Assembly: GCA_023386345.1 (NCBI GenBank)
Contig: JAEWJT010000015.1
Location: forward strand, 396,730-460,729
Length of the DNA stretch: 64,000 nt
Source of the DNA: Bacillota bacterium
GTDB taxonomy: Bacteria; Bacillota; Clostridia; Tissierellales; Sedimentibacteraceae
Reading direction: 5' to 3'
Position numbers and translations under genes: made by a program. The notes under the pieces were generated by a model. The model searched no databases, was not told the origin of the DNA, and saw only the letters and a program-made list of their open reading frames with translations. Positions within the stretch are counted from its first letter, which is position 1, and every line of letters begins with the position of its first letter. Below, piece after piece: positions 1-6,665 of the stretch.

Positions 1-2
1 CG

Positions 3-245
3 ACTGTGCATAAGAGCCAAGGAAGTGAATTCCCTGTAATTATAATGCCCGTGACTTGGGCTCCGGAAATGCTTTTGACAAGAAATCTTTTATATACAGC
101 AGTAACACGTGCTAAAAGCCTTGTAGTGCTTGTAGGACAGGAAAAATATATAGAATTGATGGTTAAAAATAATAAAATTGATGATAGATATTCTGCTCTT
201 GACATGAGATTAAAGCAAGTTAAAGATTTTTATAATTGGGAATAA
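3..245 (+). CDS. recD2: RecD2-type ATP-dependent DNA helicase, C-terminal end only
   Basis: This is the 3' end of a gene that starts before the window. The frame reads TVHKSQGSEFPVVI-like sequence followed by RNLLYTAVTRAK, which are the last two helicase motifs (V and VI) of the UvrD/RecD superfamily 1 C-terminal domain. RecD-like helicases of Gram-positive bacteria lacking RecBC (RecD2) end this way and are usually followed by comF, as here. The family unwinds DNA 5'-3' in repair. The role comes from family knowledge; only about 80 residues are visible, so another SF1 helicase is possible. The stop at 243-245 lies 67 bases before comF. Confidence 0.8.
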   Translation, partial: TVHKSQGSEFPVIIMPVTWAPEMLLTRNLLYTAVTRAKSLVVLVGQEKYIELMVKNNKIDDRYSALDMRLKQVKDFYNWE

Positions 246-312
246 AGAACTAGAACAAGGATATATTTTGTTTGTCAACAGGGAATATTGAAAAACAAAT
301 TAGGGGGCTAAG

Positions 313-1035
313 ATGTTAAAATATATTAAATCTTTTTTAGAGCTAATATATCCAGAAAAAAATATATGCCAAATTTGTGATACTTATGACGAGAACATAA
401 ATAATAAGTATATCTGCAATACCTGCCTTTCTAAGCTTGAAAGGATTGAAGAACCTGTATGCAGGATATGTAATAAAAGCCTAAGGCATAATCCAGACCT
501 AACAATCTGCAATGAGTGTGCAAAAGATTCAAGAAGCTTCGAAAAGTCTAAAAGCTTATTTTCTTACAAAGGAACTGTAAAAAGGATTATACATGACTAT
601 AAATACTGCAACAAAACATATTATTACAAGTTGTTCAGCTATCTTCTAATAGAATATATGAAAGAAAATAGATATATAAATTTTGATTACATAACAGCAG
701 TTCCTCTGCATAAAATTAAACAAAGAAACAGAGGTTTTAATCAATCTGGACTTTTAGCTAAGCAAATTGGAAAATATTTTAATATTCCGTACATAGATAC
801 TTTAAAAAGAAATAATAATACAGAAAAACAAAGTAATTTATCTAAATATGCAAGACAAAAAAATCTTCAAAATGTCTTTGATATAGCTAACAATAAAATA
901 CCCAATTTAGTAAATAATGCTGATATATTAATGATTGATGATATATTTACAACTGGTACAACAGTCGATGAATGCAGCAAGATATTGAAGTTGCACGGTG
1001 CTAATAGGGTTTTTGTTCTTACATTAGCGAGATAA
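313..1035 (+). CDS. comF: ComF family protein (phosphoribosyltransferase-like)
   Basis: 240 residues. The N-terminal third has a zinc-ribbon cysteine pattern (CQIC, CNTC, CRIC, CNEC). The C-terminal half is a type I phosphoribosyltransferase fold with the PRPP-binding motif ILMIDDIFTTGTT near residues 205-220. ComF is needed for uptake of single-stranded DNA during natural transformation in Bacillus and Haemophilus; in Clostridia its role is less clear. A ribosome binding site (GGGGGC) precedes the ATG. The order recD2-comF-hpf is common in Firmicutes and supports the call. A terminator-like hairpin follows. Confidence 0.88.
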   Translation: MLKYIKSFLELIYPEKNICQICDTYDENINNKYICNTCLSKLERIEEPVCRICNKSLRHNPDLTICNECAKDSRSFEKSKSLFSYKGTVKRIIHDYKYCNKTYYYKLFSYLLIEYMKENRYINFDYITAVPLHKIKQRNRGFNQSGLLAKQIGKYFNIPYIDTLKRNNNTEKQSNLSKYARQKNLQNVFDIANNKIPNLVNNADILMIDDIFTTGTTVDECSKILKLHGANRVFVLTLAR

Positions 1036-1038
1036 AAA

Positions 1039-1095
1039 AGTGAACTATATTCACTCTATAAAAGAATCAGAGCGATTCTTTATAATTATTTTTTT
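1039..1095 (+). terminator. Rho-independent terminator after comF
   Basis: Two adjacent hairpins follow the comF stop: AGTGAA-CTATA-TTCACT at 1039-1055 and AAAGAATC-AGAGC-GATTCTTT at 1061-1081. The second is followed by a T-rich run (ATAATTATTTTTTTATT). It separates comF from the hpf promoter. Confidence 0.75.
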
Positions 1096-1101
1096 ATTAC
1101 T

Positions 1102-1126
1102 GTTTAATTCCGCCTCCGGTGGGTAT
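1102..1126 (+). promoter_or_regulatory. Candidate sigma-B-type promoter of hpf
   Basis: GTTTAA at 1102-1107, a 13-base spacer, then GGGTAT at 1121-1126 match the general-stress sigma-B consensus (GTTTAA, 12-14 bases, GGGTAT) at every position. The same bases also contain a sigma-A-like TATAAT at 1124-1129. In Bacillus subtilis the hpf homologue (yvyD) is under sigma-B and sigma-H control, which is the main reason to take the match seriously. Whether this organism has sigma-B cannot be seen here. Confidence 0.55.
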
Positions 1127-1197
1127 AATTAAAATACAATATCTAACAAGATTTTAAAGAAATCTTGTTCAATAAAAACTTGGAAGGAGCTGATTGC

Positions 1198-1725
1198 ATG
1201 AACATTACTGTTTATGGAAAAAACATCCCATTAACTGAAGCATTGAAGGAAGTAGCAACAAAAAAAATAAGTAGACTTGAAAAATTTTTCTACAAGGATG
1301 TTGAAGCTAAGGTTGTTTTAAGCGTCGAAAGAAAGAAACAAAAGGTTGAGGTAACAATACCATTTAACGGAAGGATATTGAGAGTTGAAGAAGCCTCAGA
1401 CGATATGTATTCATCAATTGATGATTCTGTTGAATCTTTGGAAAAGCAAATTAGAAAATATAAAACTAAGCTTGAAGATAGAAAGCACAGCAATGAATCA
1501 ATAAAATTTGAAAATGTTGAACCATTAGATGATTCAGCGGAAGAATTTAAAGTAGTAAAAACTAAAAGATTTGCAATTAAGCCAATGAGTATTGAAGAGG
1601 CAGTATTGCAGATGGACTTATTAAAGCATGATTTCTTTGTTTTCCTCAATGCAGATACAGAGGAAATAAATGTAGTATATAAAAGAAAGGACGCCAACTA
1701 CGGCTTAATTGAGCCAGAGTTTTAA
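1198..1725 (+). CDS. hpf: Ribosome hibernation promoting factor, long form
   Basis: 175 residues from the ATG at 1198, chosen because GGAAGGAGC lies just upstream; an in-frame start at 1165 has no such site. The N-terminal domain (about 1-100, starting MNITVYGKNIPLTEALKE) is the S30AE/HPF fold that sits in the decoding centre of the 30S subunit. The C-terminal domain (about 118-175, with VVKTKRFAIKPMSIEEA, LLKHDFFVFLNADT and VVYKRKDANYGLIEP) is the dimerisation part found only in long HPF, which joins two 70S ribosomes into an inactive 100S particle. An inverted repeat (CAAGATTT...AAATCTTG) lies at 1146-1166 in the leader. Confidence 0.95.
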   Translation: MNITVYGKNIPLTEALKEVATKKISRLEKFFYKDVEAKVVLSVERKKQKVEVTIPFNGRILRVEEASDDMYSSIDDSVESLEKQIRKYKTKLEDRKHSNESIKFENVEPLDDSAEEFKVVKTKRFAIKPMSIEEAVLQMDLLKHDFFVFLNADTEEINVVYKRKDANYGLIEPEF

Positions 1726-1734
1726 TATAAAAGA

Positions 1735-1766
1735 GGTGCATGGATAAATACCATGCACCTTTTTTT
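1735..1766 (+). terminator. Rho-independent terminator after hpf
   Basis: GGTGCATGG (1735-1743), loop ATAAATA, CCATGCACC (1751-1759), then seven T. Perfect 9-bp stem. Confidence 0.93.
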
Positions 1767-1838
1767 ATGTTTATTTTATTTATTTTTCATAAAAAATGGT
1801 ATAATATATTATTAATAATTATTTTAAAATATTTATGC

Positions 1839-1867
1839 TTGATAATATTTCTTATTTATTATATTAT
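1839..1867 (+). promoter_or_regulatory. Candidate sigma-A promoter of the DUF5317 gene
   Basis: TTGATA (1839-1844), a 17-base spacer and TATTAT (1862-1867), about 48 bases before the ATG. The surroundings are very AT-rich, so chance matches are likely. Confidence 0.4.
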
Positions 1868-1914
1868 ATATAGGAAATATTTACTAAAAGATAAGAAAGG
1901 AATGAAAAATTATT

Positions 1915-2517
1915 ATGATTATAGAAGCTATTATCATAGGTTTAATTATTGGAGTTATTAGAAAAGGAAAGCTGTCAAGGCTTGGGTATTTAAAAATTAA
2001 TTTCTCTGCGCTGGTTATACTTGCTCTGGTTTCATTTATATCGATTATTGTCATGAATATTGGCTTGTTAGACTTTAATTCCAAGCTATACAACATTTTT
2101 TTAGTGATTACATATTCACTCATAATAATAGTCTTGGCGTTTAACTTAGATAAAAGGTATATGTTTATGCCATTAATAGGTGTAATGATGAATTTTATTT
2201 GCCTTTGCTTAAATAATTTCAGAACACCGGTTAAAAGCGATATAATTACGCATTTATATGGAACAGAGATGACCAACCTCTTATCATCAAACAAAGTAAA
2301 ATTTTTCATCCCTGCTGAAGGTGCGAAATTAAATGCTTTAGGGAAAATATTCTATATAGGAGATTATTACTTTTATGACATAATCCTAAGCATAGGTGAC
2401 ATAATAATTTTCTTTGGAATAATTCTTTTAATACAGCATCTAATGACCGATAAATACTTAAAAACCAGAGATTCAATAACACTTTCTAGGTCTTTATTTA
2501 AGAAGAATAAATATTAA
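1915..2517 (+). CDS. DUF5317 family membrane protein
   Basis: 200 residues with about five hydrophobic segments (roughly residues 1-14, 27-50, 58-76, 79-97 and 151-172). The layout, including the KGKLSRLGYLKI segment after the first helix, PLIGVMMNF in the middle and the GDYYFYDIILSIGDIIIFFG ending, resembles the DUF5317 family of clostridial membrane proteins of unknown function. The nearest ribosome binding site (AAAGGA) is about 14 bases from the ATG, longer than usual. No enzymatic motif is visible. Family assignment is from memory of the pattern. Confidence 0.65.
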   Translation: MIIEAIIIGLIIGVIRKGKLSRLGYLKINFSALVILALVSFISIIVMNIGLLDFNSKLYNIFLVITYSLIIIVLAFNLDKRYMFMPLIGVMMNFICLCLNNFRTPVKSDIITHLYGTEMTNLLSSNKVKFFIPAEGAKLNALGKIFYIGDYYFYDIILSIGDIIIFFGIILLIQHLMTDKYLKTRDSITLSRSLFKKNKY

Positions 2518-2560
2518 TATTATAATTTGATGTTAAAAACAAGGCAAAAAGGTGATTGCA

Positions 2561-3235
2561 ATGCAGCATGATGTTGAAAGATTTAACTTATTAAATTTAC
2601 GAAACATAATTAAGCCAAACTATGATTTAAGCAATAAAGAAGTTTATATAGAATTGTATATTAGCAAAGAAAAAAAGTTATATATCATTGGCAAAATAGA
2701 TAATAACTACATATGCTGGTGCTCTCTTACTAATATCGCTGACAAAGAAGATAATGCAAAAATATTTGACCACATTGCCAATAACAATTTTACACTATTC
2801 TCTACGGAGCAATTGGTTCTCGGAAAGCAGATGTATGAAGAAATACGAAAATGGTATAACTGCACTATTTCTAGAGCTTCTTATGAAGATATGCTATGGT
2901 ACACTCCATTTGGATGTTATTATGGTAAAGAAAACAGAGAGACTCATGGCAAAAGCTTTTCTCATGACATTGAAAGCCTCTTTAATGAATTGTTAGAATT
3001 AAGTGAATTTAGATCTGCAAATCGTGGGTATGTTAGTTTTTTGGAGTATTATCTTGATTTACTAAGAAAAGATAATGATTATAGATATTATTATAAAATG
3101 AAACCTGTAATTTCAATATTGGAAAAAGAATCTTATTTGAAAATTTGTCCTGACGATATTATAAGAGAATTGTATTTAAAATGTATGAATGAGTGCAGTT
3201 CGTTATACGGAAGATGTATGAGTGTAGAAAGATAA
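2561..3235 (+). CDS. Hypothetical protein
   Basis: 224 residues from the ATG at 2561, preferred over an in-frame GTG at 2552 because the site AAAAAGGTG precedes it at good distance. I do not recognise the family. The protein is soluble-looking, rich in Tyr, Asn and Lys, with no signal peptide or membrane segment. Its centre contains WYTPFGCYYGKENRETHGK and its end carries three cysteines (KICPDD, KCMNECS, GRCMS). It lies between the DUF5317 gene and the rpsF operon, with 34 bases to the gene before it, so the two may share a transcript. Confidence 0.6.
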   Translation: MQHDVERFNLLNLRNIIKPNYDLSNKEVYIELYISKEKKLYIIGKIDNNYICWCSLTNIADKEDNAKIFDHIANNNFTLFSTEQLVLGKQMYEEIRKWYNCTISRASYEDMLWYTPFGCYYGKENRETHGKSFSHDIESLFNELLELSEFRSANRGYVSFLEYYLDLLRKDNDYRYYYKMKPVISILEKESYLKICPDDIIRELYLKCMNECSSLYGRCMSVER

Positions 3236-3314
3236 TTAAGGACTTATAATTATAATACTTAAAAGCATTTTTAAAAAACTTAGAAAATATCACAAAAGTT
3301 TTTTTAAAAAACAC

Positions 3315-3343
3315 TTGTACATTTTTACAAATAATGCTATACT
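3315..3343 (+). promoter_or_regulatory. Sigma-A promoter of rpsF-ssb-rpsR
   Basis: TTGTAC (3315-3320), 17-base spacer, TATACT (3338-3343), 61 bases before the rpsF ATG. Good match at ideal spacing ahead of a ribosomal protein operon. Confidence 0.65.
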
Positions 3344-3358
3344 ATTAAGGCTATCCTT

Positions 3359-3379
3359 GCCATTAACTAGATTAATGGC
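3359..3379 (+). promoter_or_regulatory. Hairpin in the rpsF leader, possible S6:S18 autoregulation site
   Basis: GCCATTAA-CTAGA-TTAATGGC forms a perfect 8-bp stem in the rpsF 5' untranslated region, 16 bases before the GAGGAGGTG ribosome binding site. Many bacteria have an rpsF leader that binds the S6:S18 complex. I see the hairpin but did not confirm the conserved internal bases of that family. Confidence 0.35.
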
Positions 3380-3404
3380 CAGAGACCACGAGGAGGTGAA
3401 AATT

Positions 3405-3695
3405 ATGAGAAAATATGAAGGTGCATTTATACTACACTCTAATTTAGAAGAAAATGTTAGAAATGCAGAAATTGAGAAAATCAAAAACATAGTTACAAGC
3501 TTCAATGGAACTGTTGACAAGGTAAATGAATGGGGACAAAGAAGACTTGCTTATGAAATCAGCAAAAAAAGAGACGGATACTATGTTATAATCAATTTTA
3601 CTTCAAATTCAGACGCTGTTAATGAGATTGATAGAATTTGTAAAATCAGTGACAACGTGTTGAGACATATGATTACAGTAGAAGACGAAAAATAA
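3405..3695 (+). CDS. rpsF: 30S ribosomal protein S6
   Basis: 96 residues from the ATG at 3405, preceded by GAGGAGGTG. MRKYEGAFILHSNLEENVRNAEIEKIKNI and GTVDKVNEWGQRRLAYEISKKRDGYYVIINF are diagnostic of bacterial S6, which binds the central domain of 16S rRNA together with S18. First gene of the rpsF-ssb-rpsR operon; an upstream in-frame start at 3315 overlaps the promoter and is rejected. The length matches the usual 95-97 residues. Confidence 0.97.
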   Translation: MRKYEGAFILHSNLEENVRNAEIEKIKNIVTSFNGTVDKVNEWGQRRLAYEISKKRDGYYVIINFTSNSDAVNEIDRICKISDNVLRHMITVEDEK

Positions 3696-3713
3696 ATAAC
3701 TAGGGGGATAAAG

Positions 3714-4175
3714 ATGAATAATGTTGTTTTAATTGGGAGATTATCCAAAGATCCCGACCTAAAATTTCTGCCATCAGGTATGGCAGTTGCAAGAATTACA
3801 TTAGCTGTAGACAAAGAGTTATTTGGGGATAAAAAACAAGAAGCTATTAATCAGGGTAAACCAACTGCTGACTTTATTAATGTTTCGGTGTTTGGTAAAT
3901 CGGCAGAAAACTGTGCGAATTACCTTGCTAAGGGCAGTATGTGTGCTGTGAATGGAAGAATAAGTACAGGAAGCTACACTGCACAGTCAGGTGAGAAAAG
4001 ATATACTACTGAGGTAATAGCAAATAGAGTTGAGTTTATTGGTTCTAAACAATCATCATCGTCATCAACATTGCCAGGAAAGCCTACAAATTCGGATAGC
4101 AATTTCTTTGACAATTTCCCAGATGATGATAATGACATTTTCCAACCAGTAGATGAAGACGATATTCCATTTTAA
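3714..4175 (+). CDS. ssb: Single-stranded DNA-binding protein
   Basis: 153 residues. An OB-fold domain occupies about residues 1-110 (MNNVVLIGRLSKDPDL, FINVSVFGKSAENCANYLAKGSM, GEKRYTTEVIANRVEF), followed by a flexible Ser/Asn/Asp-rich linker and the acidic tip DEDDIPF. That tip is the protein-interaction tail through which SSB recruits repair and replication partners. It lies 18 bases after rpsF with AGGGGG as ribosome binding site. The placement between rpsF and rpsR identifies it as the main cellular SSB. Confidence 0.97.
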   Translation: MNNVVLIGRLSKDPDLKFLPSGMAVARITLAVDKELFGDKKQEAINQGKPTADFINVSVFGKSAENCANYLAKGSMCAVNGRISTGSYTAQSGEKRYTTEVIANRVEFIGSKQSSSSSTLPGKPTNSDSNFFDNFPDDDNDIFQPVDEDDIPF

Positions 4176-4190
4176 AGGAGGAAAATTTCA

Positions 4191-4469
4191 GTGAGTTCAA
4201 GAGAAGGCGGCTACAGAAGAAATAATGATGGTAATAACGCTGGCGGACAAATGAAAAGAAAGCCACGCAAAAAAGTTTGCCAATTTTGCCAAGAAAAGGC
4301 AACTAGCATAGATTATAAAGAAACTGGAAAGCTTAAAAAGTACATTTCTGAAAGAGGTAAGATATTACCAAGAAGAATTACAGGAACTTGTGCTAAGCAC
4401 CAAAGAATGGTAACAAATGCTATAAAAAGATCAAGAGCAATCGCACTTTTACCATATACTACAGAATAG
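4191..4469 (+). CDS. rpsR: 30S ribosomal protein S18
   Basis: 92 residues starting with GTG at 4191, preceded by AAAGGAGG at good spacing. The conserved core is present: KVCQFCQEKATSIDYKETGKLKKYISERGKILPRRITGTCAKHQR. The two cysteines of CQFC and the one in GTCAKH fit the zinc-binding form of S18. S18 binds S6 on the platform of the small subunit. Third gene of its operon, closed by a terminator. The N-terminal 25 residues are a basic, Gly/Asn-rich extension of variable type. Confidence 0.97.
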   Translation: MSSREGGYRRNNDGNNAGGQMKRKPRKKVCQFCQEKATSIDYKETGKLKKYISERGKILPRRITGTCAKHQRMVTNAIKRSRAIALLPYTTE

Positions 4470-4495
4470 TATATTATAATTGAGTAGAATGTATC

Positions 4496-4533
4496 TAAAT
4501 CACATTTCATTTATATGAGATGTGATTTTTTTA
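4496..4533 (+). terminator. Rho-independent terminator after rpsR
   Basis: AAATCACAT (4496-4504) pairs with ATGTGATTT (4519-4527), followed by a T run. Confidence 0.85.
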
Positions 4534-4561
4534 TTGTAAATTTTGACTTATATTGATATAA
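4533..4561 (+). promoter_or_regulatory. Candidate sigma-A promoter of the M18 aminopeptidase gene
   Basis: TTGTAA (4533-4538), 17-base spacer, TATAAT (4556-4561), 35 bases before the ATG and directly after the rpsR terminator. Confidence 0.55.
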
Positions 4562-4596
4562 TAGAGTTAATAATATAAGATAACGGAGGATTAAAA

Positions 4597-5916
4597 ATGT
4601 ACAAAGAAATTTCAAAAGAATTGCTTTCTTTCATTGAAAAAAGTCGCAGCAGCTTCCATGCTATTGAAACAATAAAGGAAGAATTAAACAAGAATGGCTT
4701 TAATGAGCTTTTAGAAAGTAAAGCTTGGAAGATAGAAGAAGGAAAAAAATACTATGTAACGAGAAACTCATCATCAATTATTGCTTTCAATATAGGCAAA
4801 GATTTGGATAATTACAGTTTTAATATGACTGCTTCACACAGTGATTCACCTGTGTTCAAAATAAAGGAAAATTATGAAATTGAAGCAGGTAAAAACTACA
4901 TTCAGCTAAACACTGAAAAATATGGTGGAATGTTGCATGCTACATGGCTTGACAGACCTTTATCAGTAGCGGGCAGACTTGTTGTAAAGGATGGAAACAA
5001 GCTCGTAACTAAGCTTGTAGATGTAGACAGAGACCTCGTTCTTATACCAAATATGGCTATTCATATGAACAGAGATGCAAACTCAGGCATGAAGTACAAT
5101 GAGCAGGTTGATATGCTTCCACTATTCGGAATGACAGAAGACAGCAAGGGTACATTTATGAGTGTAATTGCAAAGTCTGCTAATGTAGATGAAAAAGATA
5201 TAGTAAGTCATGATTTATTCTTATACAACCGTATGAATCCTTCTATTTGGGGAAGCAATGAGGAATTTATCTCTTCTGCTAAATTAGACGATTTACAATG
5301 TGCATTTTCATCGTTAAAAGCCTTTGTTTCATCTTATAGCAATAAGTCAATCAATGTATACTGCTGCTTTGACAACGAAGAAGTAGGAAGTCAAACTAAG
5401 CAGGGAGCTCAATCTACGTTTTTAGTTGATACATTGAATAGGATAAATGAAGGTCTTGGTAAAAATAAAGAGGATTATCACAGAGCTATTGCATCTTCTT
5501 TCATGCTATCAGCAGACAATGCACATGCAGTACATCCAAATCATCCTGAAAAAAGCGACCCTACAAACAAAGTGTATATAAACCAAGGAATTGTAATAAA
5601 ATACAATGCAAATCAAAAATACACAACTGACGGAGTCAGTGCTGCTGTATTTAAAACAATCTGCGAAAAAGCAGGTGTTCCTTGTCAAGCATATACAAAC
5701 CGTTCAGATGTAGCTGGCGGAGGAACTCTAGGAAATGTAGCGACAACTCATATAAGCATAAAGATGGTAGATATAGGACTTGCACAGCTTGCTATGCACT
5801 CATCATATGAAACAGCCGGAATCAAAGATACAGAATACATGGTTAAAGCTATCTGTGAATTTTACAATTCTCATTTAGAAGAAACAAGTGCCGGAGACAT
5901 TGAAATAAGTAAATAA
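4597..5916 (+). CDS. apeB: M18 family aminopeptidase
   Basis: 439 residues, the normal length of M18 enzymes. Metal-binding and catalytic signatures: TASHSDSP near residue 85 (first zinc His and the catalytic Asp), CFDNEEVGSQTKQGA near 250 (catalytic Glu and a metal Glu), SADNAHAVHPNH near 305 (metal Asp) and a final TTHISIKMVDIG (metal His). Such dodecameric cytosolic enzymes remove N-terminal residues, often acidic or hydrophobic, from peptides. Ribosome binding site ACGGAGGA. The gene stands alone between two terminators but is close to the oligopeptide importer operon, whose products it could trim. Confidence 0.93.
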   Translation: MYKEISKELLSFIEKSRSSFHAIETIKEELNKNGFNELLESKAWKIEEGKKYYVTRNSSSIIAFNIGKDLDNYSFNMTASHSDSPVFKIKENYEIEAGKNYIQLNTEKYGGMLHATWLDRPLSVAGRLVVKDGNKLVTKLVDVDRDLVLIPNMAIHMNRDANSGMKYNEQVDMLPLFGMTEDSKGTFMSVIAKSANVDEKDIVSHDLFLYNRMNPSIWGSNEEFISSAKLDDLQCAFSSLKAFVSSYSNKSINVYCCFDNEEVGSQTKQGAQSTFLVDTLNRINEGLGKNKEDYHRAIASSFMLSADNAHAVHPNHPEKSDPTNKVYINQGIVIKYNANQKYTTDGVSAAVFKTICEKAGVPCQAYTNRSDVAGGGTLGNVATTHISIKMVDIGLAQLAMHSSYETAGIKDTEYMVKAICEFYNSHLEETSAGDIEISK

Positions 5917-5934
5917 AGCGAAACAAGTTTCGCT
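5917..5934 (+). terminator. Short hairpin after the M18 gene
   Basis: AGCGAAA-CAAG-TTTCGCT just after the stop codon, followed by ATAAAAAATT rather than a T run. On its own it is a weak terminator; the larger hairpin at 5945-6013 is probably the real stop. Confidence 0.35.
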
Positions 5935-5944
5935 ATAAAAAATT

Positions 5945-6013
5945 AAAATCACCCATACATATAATTTTAAAATTTGCAAACAATACTAAAAATTATATGT
6001 GTGGGTGATTTTT
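5945..6013. terminator. Long bidirectional hairpin terminator ending on a start codon
   Basis: A 24-base left arm at 5945-5968 (from AAAATCACCC) pairs with a right arm at 5989-6012 (ending GGGTGATTTT) with one G-T wobble and a loop of about 20 bases. The T run at 6009-6013 is followed immediately by the ATG of the next gene, and the only candidate ribosome binding site of that gene (GGGTGAT) lies inside the right arm. Confidence 0.75.
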
Positions 6014-6430
6014 ATGCGTAATATTTTAAAACATATTTTTCTATTTTTAGTCGGCGGAACTATATATTTTTTTCTTGAAGTTTTGTCTAGAGGCTTTTCA
6101 CATCCTTCTATGTTTATTTGCGGAGGAATATGCTTTGTTTTAATAGGACTGCTAAGTGAAACAAAGAATTTTCAGATACCTTTACTTTTACAAATGTTCA
6201 TGTCTAGCATTATAATAACAATTCTTGAACTTATAACCGGGTTGATTGTAAATATTTGGCTTAAATTGGACGTTTGGGATTACTCAAGTTTACCTTTTAA
6301 CTTCTTAGGGCAAATTTGTATATTATATACAATTTTATGGTTCTTTCTATCCTTCCCTGCAATTTTATTAAACGATTATCTGAGATATAAGTTTTTCGAT
6401 AAGAGGAGCATGAAATATAAAATAATATAA
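6014..6430 (+). CDS. Putative ABC transporter permease of the CmpB-like family (PF06541)
   Basis: 138 residues with four predicted membrane helices. The conserved pattern of this small membrane family is clear: FLVGGTIYFFLEVLSRGFSHPSMFICGG, ITILELITGLIVN and VWDYSSLPFNFLGQICILYTILWFFLS. Despite the database name, no transport function has been shown as far as I know. The ATG at 6014 fits the family start; an in-frame ATG at 5999 lies inside the hairpin arm. Its ribosome binding site is inside the preceding hairpin, so translation may depend on where transcription begins. Confidence 0.8.
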   Translation: MRNILKHIFLFLVGGTIYFFLEVLSRGFSHPSMFICGGICFVLIGLLSETKNFQIPLLLQMFMSSIIITILELITGLIVNIWLKLDVWDYSSLPFNFLGQICILYTILWFFLSFPAILLNDYLRYKFFDKRSMKYKII

Positions 6431-6553
6431 TCGTCTAATAACCTAATTATAATTATTAAAAATAAAAAATAATTTATTTTATTTTGTTTTTTGAGGAATA
6501 ATGAAATTACAACGTTTTCTGCATATTTTAATAAAAAAGTTGAAAAATATTAG

Positions 6554-6568
6554 TTGTAACGTTTGCAA
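6554..6568 (+). promoter_or_regulatory. Possible LacI-family/cre-like operator before oppA
   Basis: TTGTAACGTTTGCAA is an imperfect palindrome centred on CG, six bases upstream of the oppA -35 box. It resembles LacI/CcpA operators but is one base short of the cre consensus. A related string (TTACAACGTTTTCTGCA) lies at about 6505-6522. Confidence 0.25.
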
Positions 6569-6574
6569 TTCTTC

Positions 6575-6603
6575 TTGACTTAATAGAAATTTTGTAATAT
6601 TAT
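6575..6603 (+). promoter_or_regulatory. Sigma-A promoter of the opp operon
   Basis: TTGACT (6575-6580), 17-base spacer, TATTAT (6598-6603), 62 bases before the oppA ATG. Confidence 0.6.
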
Positions 6604-6665
6604 TTAACCTATCAAGAGCTATGGTATAGCTTTTAATATTTATAATGAATTTGGGGAGGACTAAA

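Noticed and set aside
1740..1961. 73-codon plus-strand frame after hpf
   Set aside because: It starts inside the hpf terminator and overlaps the DUF5317 start in another frame; composition is that of AT-rich non-coding DNA.
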